Shown one piece after another: positions 1 through 13,100 of a DNA stretch of 64,000 nucleotides. Source of the stretch: Lineolata rhizophorae (lineage: Eukaryota; Ascomycota; Dothideomycetes; Lineolatales; Lineolataceae); NCBI GenBank assembly GCA_010093515.1, contig MU001708.1, positions 1 to 64,000 of the forward strand, in the 5' to 3' direction. Under the pieces are notes generated by a model. The model did no database searches, was not told where the DNA came from, and saw only the letters and a list, made by a program, of their open reading frames with translations. Positions within the stretch are counted from its first letter, which is position 1, and each line of letters starts with the position of its first letter. The translations under genes were made by a program, and so were the position numbers.

Positions 1-1827
1 TAGATAACTAGATGTGGGAAGATTTTGTCCTACTTTGAAGTTGAGGTACCCATGATTTTTCTCGCTACGGTGTGGTTCTCGCTACGCAGTGGGGGGGTGT
101 AGATATGTTGCACATACTGTACGGAAACAGCATGTGATTGTGACTTTCAGGTCAGGTGAGGAGCATAAACTCGCTTTCGAACCCCAAAGTGCTAGACTAA
201 GACAAATTATTGTTGAACGTATACAGTCATGAAGTTTAGATGAACCCGAAATAAGCAGAATAGAGAGAAATATGTATCACCTTTCTAAAAGATATTACAT
301 AGGAAGAATATAAGTCCAACCAATCTTAGCAACATGCGAATCAGTAGTTTAGCACCGTTGATTGTGAAGACATGATAAGACCATATTACCAAATATTTCC
401 AGAACATGAAGAGTAGTAAAACATCCAAATCACAACAGGAGCACAATGCCGCTAGTGCCACCTGCAAGAACTGCACAGACCCAACCCCAACTGCCACTCC
501 TCCTAATGGCGTGCAAGCTAGCGGCTGCCTTGGCGAGAACACTGGCTCCGTCGACTGGCTATACTCGTCATCGGAGAAATTCTTGTAGTCGTCGCTGGGG
601 ACACTTGCAGACACCCAGGTGATTGCATATTGCCCGCCTAGTGAAGCAACCTCGAAGTTGTGGGAGTCTTCCAAAAAGTGACCGTAGCTGCAGTTTTCCT
701 GGTGGGTTGGCGTTGTAGGAGTAGAAGCACCGCTACAGTTTCGGGGGCTGAAGAAGAGAGCAAGTCATATGCTTGCCTAGTGAAGAACAAAGAAGAAGCA
801 TTTTTCACAGCTGGGGCCAAGGGCTTATCAGACTCTGTGAGGTAACACCAAGCAAACGAGGGGAGAGCTGGACTCAGCAAATGAGGTCCTTACCTAGAGA
901 GAAACAAAGTGAGCAAGCTTATAGGGCAAGGAAGGCAATTGCTACTTTCCGAGGTAGAGTAATTTTATGTGCTACGATCAGAATTCAAGGACACGTATCC
1001 GAAATGATGCCTAGCAGTCATTCTAGGCACATGGAAATAAACATACAAAGTAGGACGCCACATGACCTACAGGATATGGTACTTCTACTCGTCAGTTAGC
1101 TTATGCAGGAAAGAAATATACTGATAGGGTTGGAATAGCACGACCCACTTAATAATTCTTGTTGACGGAAGAGGAATATGGAACTTGCGGAGCTGACGAT
1201 CTCTATTGAAGTACGCGTGAATAAGAAAACTGGCCATTGCATTGAATCCTTAATTAGACGCTATCATCTATAAGTGCTAAAGCCGCATTCTACCTTCTTT
1301 GAAGGTAGGTTCTGTTTTTTCACAATTTGCATTAAGAACTAGGAATTGATGCGGTATCCTTGCGAATGTAGTATAGTACTTAGTAACTCTATGCACGGGA
1401 CCATAAAATATCGTACGGTCCTCCGTGTGGTGGCTCCAATTCATTCCCTTGACACCTTGGGCTGATAAAAATGAAGGCATGTTAGAAATGGCACCCCTGA
1501 ATGACGATGTGCTTGATTAGGATAGCAACACCGACTGCGGATTCGGAGCAACATGCGCCCGAAGATAACGGATTCCGGGAGAAGAGCGCGGCCTTCGTTG
1601 GCGACAGATAAGATCGTCTGAGAATCTTTTCAATTTGAACATATTTTCTACCACTACAGGCAAGAAGTCCAATGTGTGAAGGAGGGGTTAATTGAGTTTA
1701 TCGGTCAATTTGGCCGCCACCGCCCATCGCGTTTGTGGTGCATTCCGGCTACCTACCAAAGCGTTACCCACTTCATGTCATCAGTATCCCCCAGGGCCAT
1801 GGGACTGTGGCCCTGTGGACTCAAGCT
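1..1827. other. AT-rich gene-poor left edge
   Basis: This 1.8 kb stretch has lower GC than the exons around it and no convincing intact gene. Only short open frames occur. The one with coding-like composition lies at 285-765 on the minus strand and has its own entry. No transposon ends, tRNA or simple array was seen. The last few hundred bases are expected to contain the 3' UTR of the enolase gene. Confidence 0.5.
285..765 (-). CDS. possible exon or relic of an unrecognised gene
   Basis: The minus strand is open here. The translated segment has balanced composition and G/C-biased third positions in its first half (it includes the stretch ENCSYGHFLEDSHNFEV), followed by a hydrophobic Gly/Val/Leu-rich run and two close cysteines. 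The open frame begins just after a TTCTTCAG sequence that could be a splice acceptor. That would make this a downstream exon whose first exon lies near 800-1100. No ATG is well placed and I recognise no family. The hydrophobic tail could be a membrane or GPI-type C-terminus, but it could equally be non-coding read-through of an AT-rich sequence. It may be a gene fragment. Confidence 0.22.
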
Positions 1828-3834
<2,007 letters not shown>

Positions 3835-4419
3835 CTGGACTGTTGGAAGCACTGAGGGTAGGGTACGAGTGACTGGCAATGCGGGAGAGACGCTGGAGAA
3901 GGGAGGACGGAGAGGGAGGAGAGAGAAGAGCAGATGATATGGGGCAAAACAAACGTGCGAGGCAGGGCGGGGTCACTGGCTCTGGACTGCGCAACTTTCG
4001 ACCCGGTGGTGGGGCAGAGCTGCCAGCGCACAGTTTGTCCAGTTTGGCTCTTGGCACGACCTAACGTGATCTTGGCTGAGTGAGCTTGACTAAGTTCCGT
4101 ATCATTGTCGCCGCACTACTCTGATAATAGCGATATTAATGCTATTGAGCTCCGACGCACCTGCAGCTACATACTAGCTGAGATCGGCCGCTGCCGCCAG
4201 AGACCTGCAGCTTCACTCATCGTCAGGCCAACTCTCCGCCACCCGCGCCCGGTCTTGCGTCCCTCCTTCTTCGCTCTGATAACGGGACACTTTCTTCTTC
4301 CTTCTCGTCCCGCAAACCCACCGAATTTCCCGGGTTACCCAGCTTGCGGCCGGCAGGCTGCTACGTTTACTACACCGCCGTGTGGACACCCTACCGCCGA
4401 TACTAAACCTCAATACACC
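3835..4419. promoter_or_regulatory. divergent promoter region, enolase / Rpt4
   Basis: Enolase (leftward) and Rpt4 (rightward) are transcribed away from each other, so both promoters and leaders must lie between their start codons. The interval contains C/T-rich stretches on each side, as is common upstream of strongly expressed fungal genes. I see no unambiguous TATA box or named operator. An ATG at 4105 is in frame with Rpt4, but the sequence after it does not resemble the family, so it is treated as leader. Confidence 0.5.
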
Positions 4420-5821
4420 ATGAGCTCGGAAGCCGATCCGGAGCGGACGGCCGCTCTCGAGGAGTACAAGCGCAAGCTGTTGGAGTCGCGAGAATGGGAA
4501 GCTAAGCTGAAGGCGTTGCGGCTGGAGATCAAGGGTTTACAGAAGGACTTCGACATCTCGGAGGAGAATATCAAGGCTTTGCAGAGCGTCGGCCAGATAA
4601 TAGGAGAGGTGCTCAAGCAACTGGATGAGGAGCGATGTGCGTCGTACCCGGAGCAGTTTATGATTGGGATTTAAACGGATGGAATGCTGATGCCATCTCT
4701 TGTACCTGCAAACAGTTATTGTCAAGGCCTCGTCGGGCCCCCGCTACGTCGTCGGCTGCCGCTCCAAAGTCGACAAAGCCAAGCTGAAACAGGGCACGCG
4801 CGTCGCGCTCGATATGACGACGTTGACCATTATGCGGATGCTGCCGCGTGAGGTCGATCCGCTCGTCTACAACATGTCGCTCGAGGACCCGGGGCAGGTC
4901 AGCTTCGGCGGCATCGGTGGCCTCAACGAGCAGATCCGCGAGCTGCGCGAGGTCATCGAATTGCCGCTCAAGAATCCGGAGCTGTTCCTTCGTGTTGGCA
5001 TCAAGCCGCCTAAAGGCGTGCTGTTGTATGGACCACCGGGAACTGGGAAGACGCTATTGGCTAGGGCAGTGGCGAGTAGCTTGGAGACGAACTTTCTGAA
5101 GGGTATGTTAGCTACGTAGAGGCCCTCTGGCGACGCACTGTGCGCAGTTATGCTAACACTCCTCCTTTCACCTCGAAGTCGTTTCCTCCGCCATCGTCGA
5201 CAAGTACATCGGCGAGTCCGCCCGTCTCATTCGCGAAATGTTCGGCTACGCCAAGGAACATGAGCCCTGTATCATTTTCATGGACGAGATTGACGCCATC
5301 GGTGGCCGCCGCTTCTCCGAAGGCACGTCGGCGGACCGCGAAATCCAACGTACGCTCATGGAGCTCCTGAACCAGCTCGATGGCTTTGACTACCTCGGCA
5401 AGACAAAGATCATCATGGCTACCAATCGACCCGACACGCTCGACCCGGCGCTTCTACGTGCGGGTCGTTTGGACCGCAAGATTGAGATCCCATTGCCGAA
5501 TGAGGTGGGCAGGCTGGAGATTTTGAAAATCCACGCGAGTGGCGTGTCGACGGAAGGGGACATCGATTTCGAGAGCATAGTGAAGATGAGTGATGGGTTC
5601 AACGGCGCGGATCTGCGGAACGTGGTTACAGAAGCGTATGTCCGACAAGGTTATCTAGTGTTACTTTGAGAATATGCGCTGACTAACTGGTCCTTTCTAG
5701 TGGGCTATTTGCTATCAAGGACTATCGCGAAGCCATCAGCCAGGACGACCTCAACAAGGCGGTGCGGAAAATGGCTGAGTCGAAGAAGTTGGAGGGCAAG
5801 CTTGACTACCAGAAATTGTAA
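4420..5821 (+). CDS. RPT4: 26S proteasome regulatory ATPase Rpt4
   Basis: This is one of the six AAA ATPases of the 19S base that unfold ubiquitylated substrates and open the 20S gate. Exons 4420-4636, 4716-5102, 5179-5635 and 5701-5821 total 1182 nt (393 aa), close to human PSMC6. An N-terminal coiled coil (about residues 5-70) is followed by an OB-like segment ([14 protein letters not shown]). The AAA module has Walker A GPPGTGKT near residue 177, Walker [13 protein letters not shown] near 232, and the second-region motifs [20 protein letters not shown] and [11 protein letters not shown]. The C-terminus [11 protein letters not shown] matches yeast Rpt4 (KLEGTIEYQKL) rather than other Rpt subunits. 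The start was chosen at ATG 4420 because similarity begins there. The gene is intact and shares its upstream region with enolase. Confidence 0.96.
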
Positions 5822-6105
5822 TGTATGAGCGTTGTTAGCCGAGATGACAATGGAACCATCATTTACGGAATGGTTGTTTCTTGGATGAACCGGGATTTCT
5901 GCGTGCAGGCTCTGCATGGAAGAGCTTTCTGCACGCTGAAGTGTGGCTGACTTCTGTGGCCTCGATGCAAGACATAGACGCGTACAACATAGGCTTATCC
6001 TGTATACATAACGTTTATCTCCATTTATGTTCCAAGGAATTTCTGCGTGCTAGCTTAGACGCACTCCAATACAGGCCTACGATTATATTATCTCTTGTTA
6101 AATCG

Positions 6106-7300
6106 TCACCTGTCCGCCACGTAAGGCAGGACGGCAGGCATTCCCAGCCTCTGTAAGTCGTCAAGCCCTTCTCCGTCCTGCTCCGGCAAATCCATCCCAA
6201 GCTCCAACTCCCCAAAATAATTCGGCTCCGCCGTCACCCGCCGAAAGCCCTCGCTTTCAAAGAGCCCTAAGCTCGCCACATTCCCCACGTCTATCCTGAC
6301 GCGCAGCCTGCTCAAGATCGCTTTTGCCTCTCCCTCCTCTTTCTCTTGAACCTCTACCACCCCACCACGCCCTCTCCTCTGCCCCCGCACCCACTCCGCC
6401 GCCATCCCCTCCCGCTCGCCTAGCACATAGGCGACGAACGCGCGTAGCGCGGCGCGGCCCCTTCCCGCGCGCTGCTGCGCCGGCACTGCGATCATGAGCT
6501 CGACCTCGCCTACCAGGCGCACCACGCTGGCGTCACTGGCGGGTCCAGGAGCAGCCATTGGGGTCTCGGTCGGGGCCGGGTCGAGGGCGTCGGCTCGGCC
6601 GTGCTCGACTTCGGTGTCGGAGCCTGAATCCGAGTCCTCGATGCTGAGGAACAGGTTCACGTCGCCGAGCATGCGCGCGGGCGCGTCGTCTATTGCGGGA
6701 CGGATAACCATCGGCGGAGCAGGGGAAGAGGATGTGGGGCCGGAGGGGGGGGACGAGGACGCGAGAGGTAGACAGGCGATGAATGTGAGTTTGTCGGCGT
6801 CATGGCGCCAGGAGCGCTGCATGGCGTGTTCTTGGGCGAGGGTGAGGGGCTCGGAGGCGGTGGCTGTGCGGAGGGCCTATGTGGAATGGGGAGGAGGAGG
6901 GTGTTTGTGTAAGCGCGGTTGAAGACGAGTTTAAAGGAGGGGGCGAAGCTTGTGGGAGGAGGAGGTTTGGTGGATGGCATGTACGGTATGTGGAAGTCTG
7001 ATGGTGGATCCTAGGGCTTAAAATACATGGGCGATCCATTTGGTTGTGACCGAAGTAGGAAAGCAAGAAGAATGACGAAAGCTCTTTTTGTGAGTCTGGA
7101 AGTTGAAAAGTTGGATACCCACCTCATCTTGCATCCACTCGTGGTAGGTTGAGACATGATGAGTGCAGTATGGAACGAGGAGCACTTTGTCAGTGAGGAG
7201 TGCTATATCACGGTGTGAATTAGTGCCGCGTGTTTATGAACGCAAATTTCACGCTAGGTCTGCTCGAGGATATCAAACCAGTATTTTCGTTGAGAAGCAT
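6106..7300 (-). CDS. NAT9-like GNAT N-acetyltransferase
   Basis: This is a GNAT-fold acetyltransferase of the NAT9 family. Exons 7300-7279 (22 nt), 7202-7123 and 6876-6106 give 873 nt, or 290 aa. The spliced start MLLNENTALLTDKVLLVPY and the following TYHEWMQDE and TASEPLTLAQEHAMQRSW track human NAT9 segment by segment. MLGDVNLFLS and a C-terminal GLFESEGF acetyl-CoA-region motif follow. It is longer than human NAT9 (about 207 aa) because of acidic and Ala/Gly/Arg-rich insertions around residues 120-210. The first intron donor is GTTTGA, weaker than the others. The gene is tail-to-tail with Rpt4 (284 bp apart). Substrate is not evident from the sequence; animal NAT9 has been linked to microtubules. 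Confidence 0.85.
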
Positions 7301-8016
7301 CTTCAGTATAGTTCACGGTCAGGTGTTAGAGGTCTGTGTAGAGGACAAAGAGAAAATCGCTGAGGCAGCCGTCAAATCACGTTTATGAAGAGCTTTGCTT
7401 TCAGCCAATCAAGGCTCAAGGACGCTAGATTGGCTGTAATACCGGCTAGCTAGACCTGTGGGCAAATGTAGACCTTCCTCATTATATTCCATTTTATCCA
7501 CTAACATTGATTTATTTCCATGAGTCTAATACCAAATGTCACAGCCGATCTGCTGAAAACTGAGCTAGACGCTGCAAGAGTGCAATTGACTTGGCAACGC
7601 AGCTGCGCAAATGTACATAGCAAGGCACTTAAAAGGCTATTCCATTGGTAGGATTGATGGAGCATATCAATCGTTGGAGTGTCTGATTCATTAGTATATA
7701 TTCAAACTAACTTCCAGACTGCTCTTCTCCTGCTCGTCCTTCTCCATCTAAGGCGGACAAAACTACCCTCAGTCTATCCTCCCTGTTACCCCCCCAAGCG
7801 ATATAATATAATCAGCGCACATGAAAGCTCTGCAATTCCTAATCTCGAATAGAGTCTCGCTTTATAGCTCGGCAAAAACAAAAGGGAGGAAAAAGGAACC
7901 TCAATACACAGCGGTTTAACCGATACATAGTCGTAAATATGGTGGTACACACAAGAAGCAGGGGAAGGAGAAGCGCAGACGCAGGTCCATGAACAAAAAT
8001 CCTCTTGTTTCTACCC
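7301..8016. other. intergenic, NAT9 promoter side / BIG1 3' side
   Basis: Both neighbours are on the minus strand, so this stretch holds the 3' UTR of the BIG1-like gene and the promoter of the NAT9-like gene. It is moderately AT-rich with no convincing open frame and no recognised repeat. Confidence 0.5.
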
Positions 8017-9352
8017 CTACTGTTGCTTCTTCTGAGCCGACGGGCCCATCTCTTTGCTGAAGGCAAAGTACGTCACCTGCAAGCTCGAAATGGCAGTCAC
8101 GGCGACGTATAAAATTAGTAGGAGGAATAGGCTGACCATGCCGCCCATGAAAATGCCTATACAATACATCCAATTAGCTCAGAGTTACAAACCAGATATA
8201 GTACCGCTGGTAAAGTCATGGGAACCCAACTACTCACCTGGCGACAAGTACTGATACTTCTCAAACAGCGGCAGACTCGAGTTCAAATTGCTCCGGGCCG
8301 TATGGGCGAGCAGGTCGCGCTTGAGCTCGAAGTGCTGCTGCTGCTGCTGGCCCGCCGGGAAGGCCGCCTGCTGCTGCTCGGCGTCGTCCATGTTGTAGAC
8401 TTGGGCGTGCTCATCGGAGGCGGCGACGGACGGCGGCGTGTCGGCGAGGAGCACTGGCGTCGTCGCAAAAATGACCGTGTGGTGGGCGCCGATGTTGGCC
8501 ATGAGGAGGTTGAGCAGCGAGTCGTGCTGCTCGAGCTCGAGGCCCCGATCCGGCTGGGTGTGGGGGAGGGGCGGGAAGTCGAGCTTGATAACGCGGGGGT
8601 AGAGGGAGTCGAGGGCGATGGAGCCGGCTAGAAGGTTGAGTTTGGGGATTAGCCATGGCCTGAATAAGGATAGAAATTATCTAGCCGTTGAACCGTGAGG
8701 TAAGGTGCACGACACGGGAACCATGTCCCCAGCATGGGGTGCGGCCCGATAAGGCACCAGCATGGGGTGCGCAATGTCCTTGACACTTCCCATCATCACT
8801 TCATTTCCCCAAGGGGAAATAGAAGGAAAACAAGAGTGAGCCCTTACTCGAAACATCCACGCCCATCCTCCTCGCCCCGCAGTTCCTCTCAATCTCGGCC
8901 GCAATCTCTTCGGCGTCCAGCCCCCCGACAACATCCCGGATCGTCCAGGCGGCGTTACCCTCGGCCCCGGCATCCGCTAGCCGCTGGCCCAAATGCCGCG
9001 CGGCATCGCGCGGTTCGAAATCTGCGGCGGCAACCTGCGGCTGCGAGACGACGACATACGAGTCGGACGGGCAGGAGGACAGGGTGTCGGACAGGCGGGC
9101 GGCGATGCGGGCGGAGGCGGCGATCTGGGTTTGGTTGAGGCCGTTGCTGGCGAGTCTGGTGCGGTGAAAAAAAGGGTTAGATGTAGCTCAAGACGCTAGG
9201 CGGGGAGGCCACAGATCGGGGGGCTAGGTAGAATTGGGAGGGAAGACGTACGGCGAGTCGGAGAAGAGGAACAGGGGCGAGGCGTCGCTGAAAGCGGAGA
9301 CGGAGGCCACGGCGAGGGCCAAGGCGGCGGCGAGGGATGCCCGCGGAGCCAT
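8017..9352 (-). CDS. BIG1/VOA1-like ER membrane protein (V-ATPase S1-type)
   Basis: This is a type I membrane protein of the Big1/Voa1 family. In fungi its members act in the ER, in V-ATPase Vo assembly and in beta-1,6-glucan cell-wall synthesis. Exons 9352-9252, 9155-8848, 8627-8238 and 8156-8017 total 939 nt (312 aa). Residues 1-20 form a signal peptide (MAPRASLAAALALAVASVSA) followed by SDASPLFLFSDSP, typical of the family. The lumenal part contains DSYVVVSQPQV and YPRVIKLDFPPLP. The C-terminus has one hydrophobic span (MVSLFLLLILYVAVTAI), then the conserved cytosolic tail YFAFSKEMGPSAQKKQQ. The acceptor of exon 3 (8628) is the one that keeps frame; another at 8656 does not. The gene is divergent from FAP1. 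Confidence 0.86.
8729..8771. repeat. 15-bp direct repeat, 28-bp period, in BIG1 intron 2
   Basis: CCAGCATGGGGTGCG occurs exactly at 8729-8743 and again at 8757-8771, inside the 220-nt second intron of the BIG1-like gene. This intron is much longer than its neighbours. The first copy overlaps a small palindrome (CCCCAGCATGGGG). It may be a small duplication. Confidence 0.85.
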
Positions 9353-10125
9353 GGCGGCGATGAGGGCGTCGTGATGCGGGCGGGTGCGGGTGAGGCTGGC
9401 GTGGGCAGGCAGCGGCCGACGACGACGATGGCGGCGAGTGAGCTCGAGGTGGAGCACGGGCCAGGCGGCCGAGGCCGGTGCGCCACACCTGCGCAGGCCC
9501 GGGCGCGGCCGAGCCACTCGCTGTGGCGCCGGGACTTTTTGCGCCCCGCGCCGGCTCGAGCATGGAGCTGAAGTTGGACTGTGGGCGTATGTAGCTCTCT
9601 GCCACGCGCCGCAGAGTGCACTTCGGAGTCACGGGCATTGGAACGCGCTGGAGATTATAGTTGGGCCCAGCCTCCAGCTCCCACGCATCCGAGTCGTGAT
9701 GGCTCGTTTTAGGCCTGCTTTCGGCGATGATGCCGACTTGACTCATCGGCTGAGGCGGACGGGACCGGAGAGCCCAGGCCCGTCATGCCACCGCCCATTT
9801 CAAATTGACGGGTATAAGAGCGTGCTAAGCACACACAGCTGTCGGGCCTACTGTAGACTTGCCACCGGGATTTCTATCCTTTTCTACGGCGGCAAGAGAA
9901 GGGTCTCCGCTCGGCAGCTAGAGCAGTGTGCAGCTACGTAGCGCCTGCTTCACCAATCCGGACGTCATAAAACATCCTCAAGCTCGCTTGCGGACCCACC
10001 CTATTTCACTATTCTTCACACACTTCTCTTCCACCACCTCGACAGCACAAACTCCCTCCACCAAGACCGACCGGCATACGTTCTTCATTCTGGAGCAGCA
10101 TTCTCAACCACCGCTCCTCGCGAGC
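9353..10125. promoter_or_regulatory. divergent promoter region, BIG1 / FAP1
   Basis: The BIG1-like gene starts leftward and FAP1 rightward from this 773-bp interval, so it must contain both promoters. The BIG1 side (to about 9600) is very GC-rich; the FAP1 side is closer to average and carries C/A-rich leader sequence. A TATAAG sequence occurs near 9813, but its use cannot be judged. An in-frame ATG at 9928 could extend FAP1 by 66 residues of poor similarity. Confidence 0.5.
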
Positions 10126-13100
10126 ATGCCGGCGACGCCCGCCCCCCAACATCACCAACCCACTACGAGCCCCAGGACGCCACACCGCACGCACAACCGC
10201 CGGCCTCGCCGCCAGCGGGAAACCACCAACAGCAGCAACAGCCAACCCTCACAACAACCGGATGGCACCACCACACCCGATGGCGGCGTCCCGCGCGGCC
10301 GCGGAGGAGGCCGCGGTGGTGCCCATGGACGAGGCGGTGGCCGCGGCCGCGGAGGAGGAGGAGGAGGAGGAGGAGGAGGAGGAGCAAGACGCACAGAACC
10401 CGCAGCGTCGACGCCCTCGGCGGAGCCGTCTAGCGCGGACGTCTCGGCGGCGGAGAACGGCGGCGCCACTACTACGAGGCGAGGAAGAGGGGCCCACCGA
10501 GGGGGAGGTAGGGGGGACGGAGGAGCGCACCGAGGCGGGAGGGGAGGTGGCGCGAATATTGCCGAGGGGAACAATAGGAGGCCGCGAGATACGGTTATGG
10601 CGGATGGGCGGAGGTTTGGGGGACAGTTGAGCGGGGCGACGGCGACGCAGGCTGTCAATGGAGCGTCCCCGCTGCAGGCGGACGCGCCGGAGTTCACGCC
10701 AGGGAAGCCTGTTGCGGAGAGGGCTGGCGGAGGTGGCGGTGTGGCAAGGCAACAGCAGCAGCAGCAGGCCGTCACGCAGCAGGCTAGGGAGAAGAGGCGG
10801 CGGGCGCCCAAGTCGACGGCGGCGGACATCGCCACGCGGACACACGAGGACATCGACAACGGGTACTACGAGTGCGCCATCTGCACCAACGAGATTCTGC
10901 GGAACTCCAAGGTGTGGTCGTGCCGGACCTGCTGGACTGTGTTCCACCTGGCGTGCATCAAGCGGTGGTCGACTAAGGCGATGGAGGAGCAACGCCAGCA
11001 GCAACAACACCCGCAGGACGATGTGCCGCGCCATTGGCGGTGTCCCGGATGCAATCTGCCCAAGGAGACGCTCCCGTCGACGTTCCATTGCTGGTGCGAG
11101 AAAGAGATCAACCCCCAGTCGATTCCGGGTCTTCCTCCGTTCTCCTGCGGCCAGACCTGCGGCCGAGACCGTGACCTTCCGCGCAAGTGCCCGCATCCGT
11201 GTCCCGAGACGTGCCACGCGGGCCCCTGTCCGCCGTGCACCTTTATGGGCCCGACTCAGAGCTGCTTCTGTGGCAAGAAGACGTCGACGAAGCGGTGCAT
11301 CCAGACCGACTACGAGAACGGGTGGAGCTGCGGCGAAGTTTGCGGCGAGCTCATGCCGTGCGGAGAGCACTATTGTGAGAGGCCGTGTCACGAGGGCTTG
11401 TGTGGGGCCTGCGAGGTCCGCGTCGATGCTCGGTGCTATTGCGGGCAGGTTGAGAAGAGCATCCTGTGCCACGACAAGGCTGACGAAGTGCGGAGTAAGA
11501 GGAATCACAGGATGGGATCTGGCGAGGTTGTTCCCGAGGAGTGGATCAGCACGTTTGAGTGCACAAATACCTGCAATAGGCTATTTGACTGCGGCGTTCA
11601 TCGCTGCGAGAAGCCTTGTCACGCCCAAGATGCCGCCGATCCGCACTGTCCCAGGTCGCCCGACGTGGTCTCTCACTGCCCCTGCGGCAAGACGAAGCTT
11701 TCCGACATATCCGACAAAGTACGGCACTCGTGCGAGGATCCGATTCCGAACTGCAAGAAGCCATGCCACAAGCCTCTGTCTTGTGGCCACTTGTGTGAAC
11801 AGATCTGCCACTCCGACGAGTGCATGCCCTGTCTAAAAACCGTGCCTATCACCTGCCGCTGCGGCCGCACGACCTCGACCACCATATGCCACCAAGGCCT
11901 CGAGGAACCTCCTCAATGCACCCGTGTCTGTCGCGCGACGCTCAACTGCGGCCGGCACGAGTGCGGCGAGCGCTGCTGCCCCGGCGAGCGCAAGGCGGCG
12001 GAGCGCCAGTCCAGCCGGCGGAAAGGCAGGCCGCTCGATTCGGCTCCTCTACGGCCCCTCGGCGATGCCTTCGAGGCCGAGCACATTTGCACGCGTGTCT
12101 GCGGTAGACGACTCAAGTGCGGGAATCATAGCTGCCAGGAGCTCTGCCACAAGGGCCCCTGTGGCAGCTGCCGCGAGGCCATCTTCGACGAGATCTCGTG
12201 CCACTGCGGACGCACGGTGCTGCAGCCGCCGCTGCCCTGCGGAACAGAGCCGCCGCCGTGCCGCTACCAGTGCGAGCGGCCCAAGTCGTGCGGCCATCCG
12301 CAGGTCGCGCACAACTGCCACCAGGACGGCGAGCCGTGCCCCAAGTGTCCGTTCCTCACGGTGAAGGCGTGCCTATGCGGCCGCAACCGGCTTAAGAACC
12401 AGCCGTGCTGGCTGCAGGACGCGCGCTGCGGCGAGGTGTGCGGGCGGCGGCTCAAGTGCGGATCGCATACCTGCCGGCTGCAGTGCCACCGCCCGGGAGA
12501 GTGCGAGGACGGCGGCGGCACGCGTTCCTGCCAGCAGACCTGCGGCAAGGAAAAGAGCTGCGGCCACCCGTGCTCGGAGCCGTGCCACTCGCCCTTTGCC
12601 TGCAAGGAGGACAAGCCGTGCATGCACAAGATCCTCATCACGTGCCCGTGCCAGCACCTCAAGCAGGAGGCGCGCTGCGGCGCCACCAAGGCCCAGCCGC
12701 AAGGAAACGGTACCAAGACGCTCAAGTGCAACGACGAGTGCGCGCGTCTCGAGCGCAACCGCCGGCTTGCCGTCGCGCTCGACATCGACCCGGACACGCA
12801 CCGCGACGACCACGTGCCCTACTCGGCCAACACAATGCGGCTGTATGCCGAGAACACGGCGTGGGCGCAGGCTCAGGAGCGGCAGTTCCGCGTTTTCGCG
12901 GCCGACGAGGCCGAGCGCCGACTGCGCTTCAAGCCGATGAAGCGGCACGAGCGCGCCTTCCTGCACGCGCTGGCCGAGGACTTCGGCTTCGATTCGGAGA
13001 GCGTCGACCCGGAGCCGCATCGCCACGTGGCCATGTTCAAGACGCCAAGGTTCGTCGCGGCGCCCATGAAGACGCTGCAGGAGTGCGCGCGCATCAGGCA

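Noticed and set aside
4105-4419. N-terminal extension of Rpt4 from the upstream ATG
   Set aside because: The in-frame sequence before ATG 4420 bears no resemblance to any Rpt subunit, and the start at 4420 gives the family's normal length.
10249-11508. 419-codon open frame antisense to FAP1
   Set aside because: It is an Arg/Ala/Leu-rich shadow of the GC-rich coding strand. It crosses the RING-encoding region, has no motif of its own, and overlaps other equally open antisense frames.
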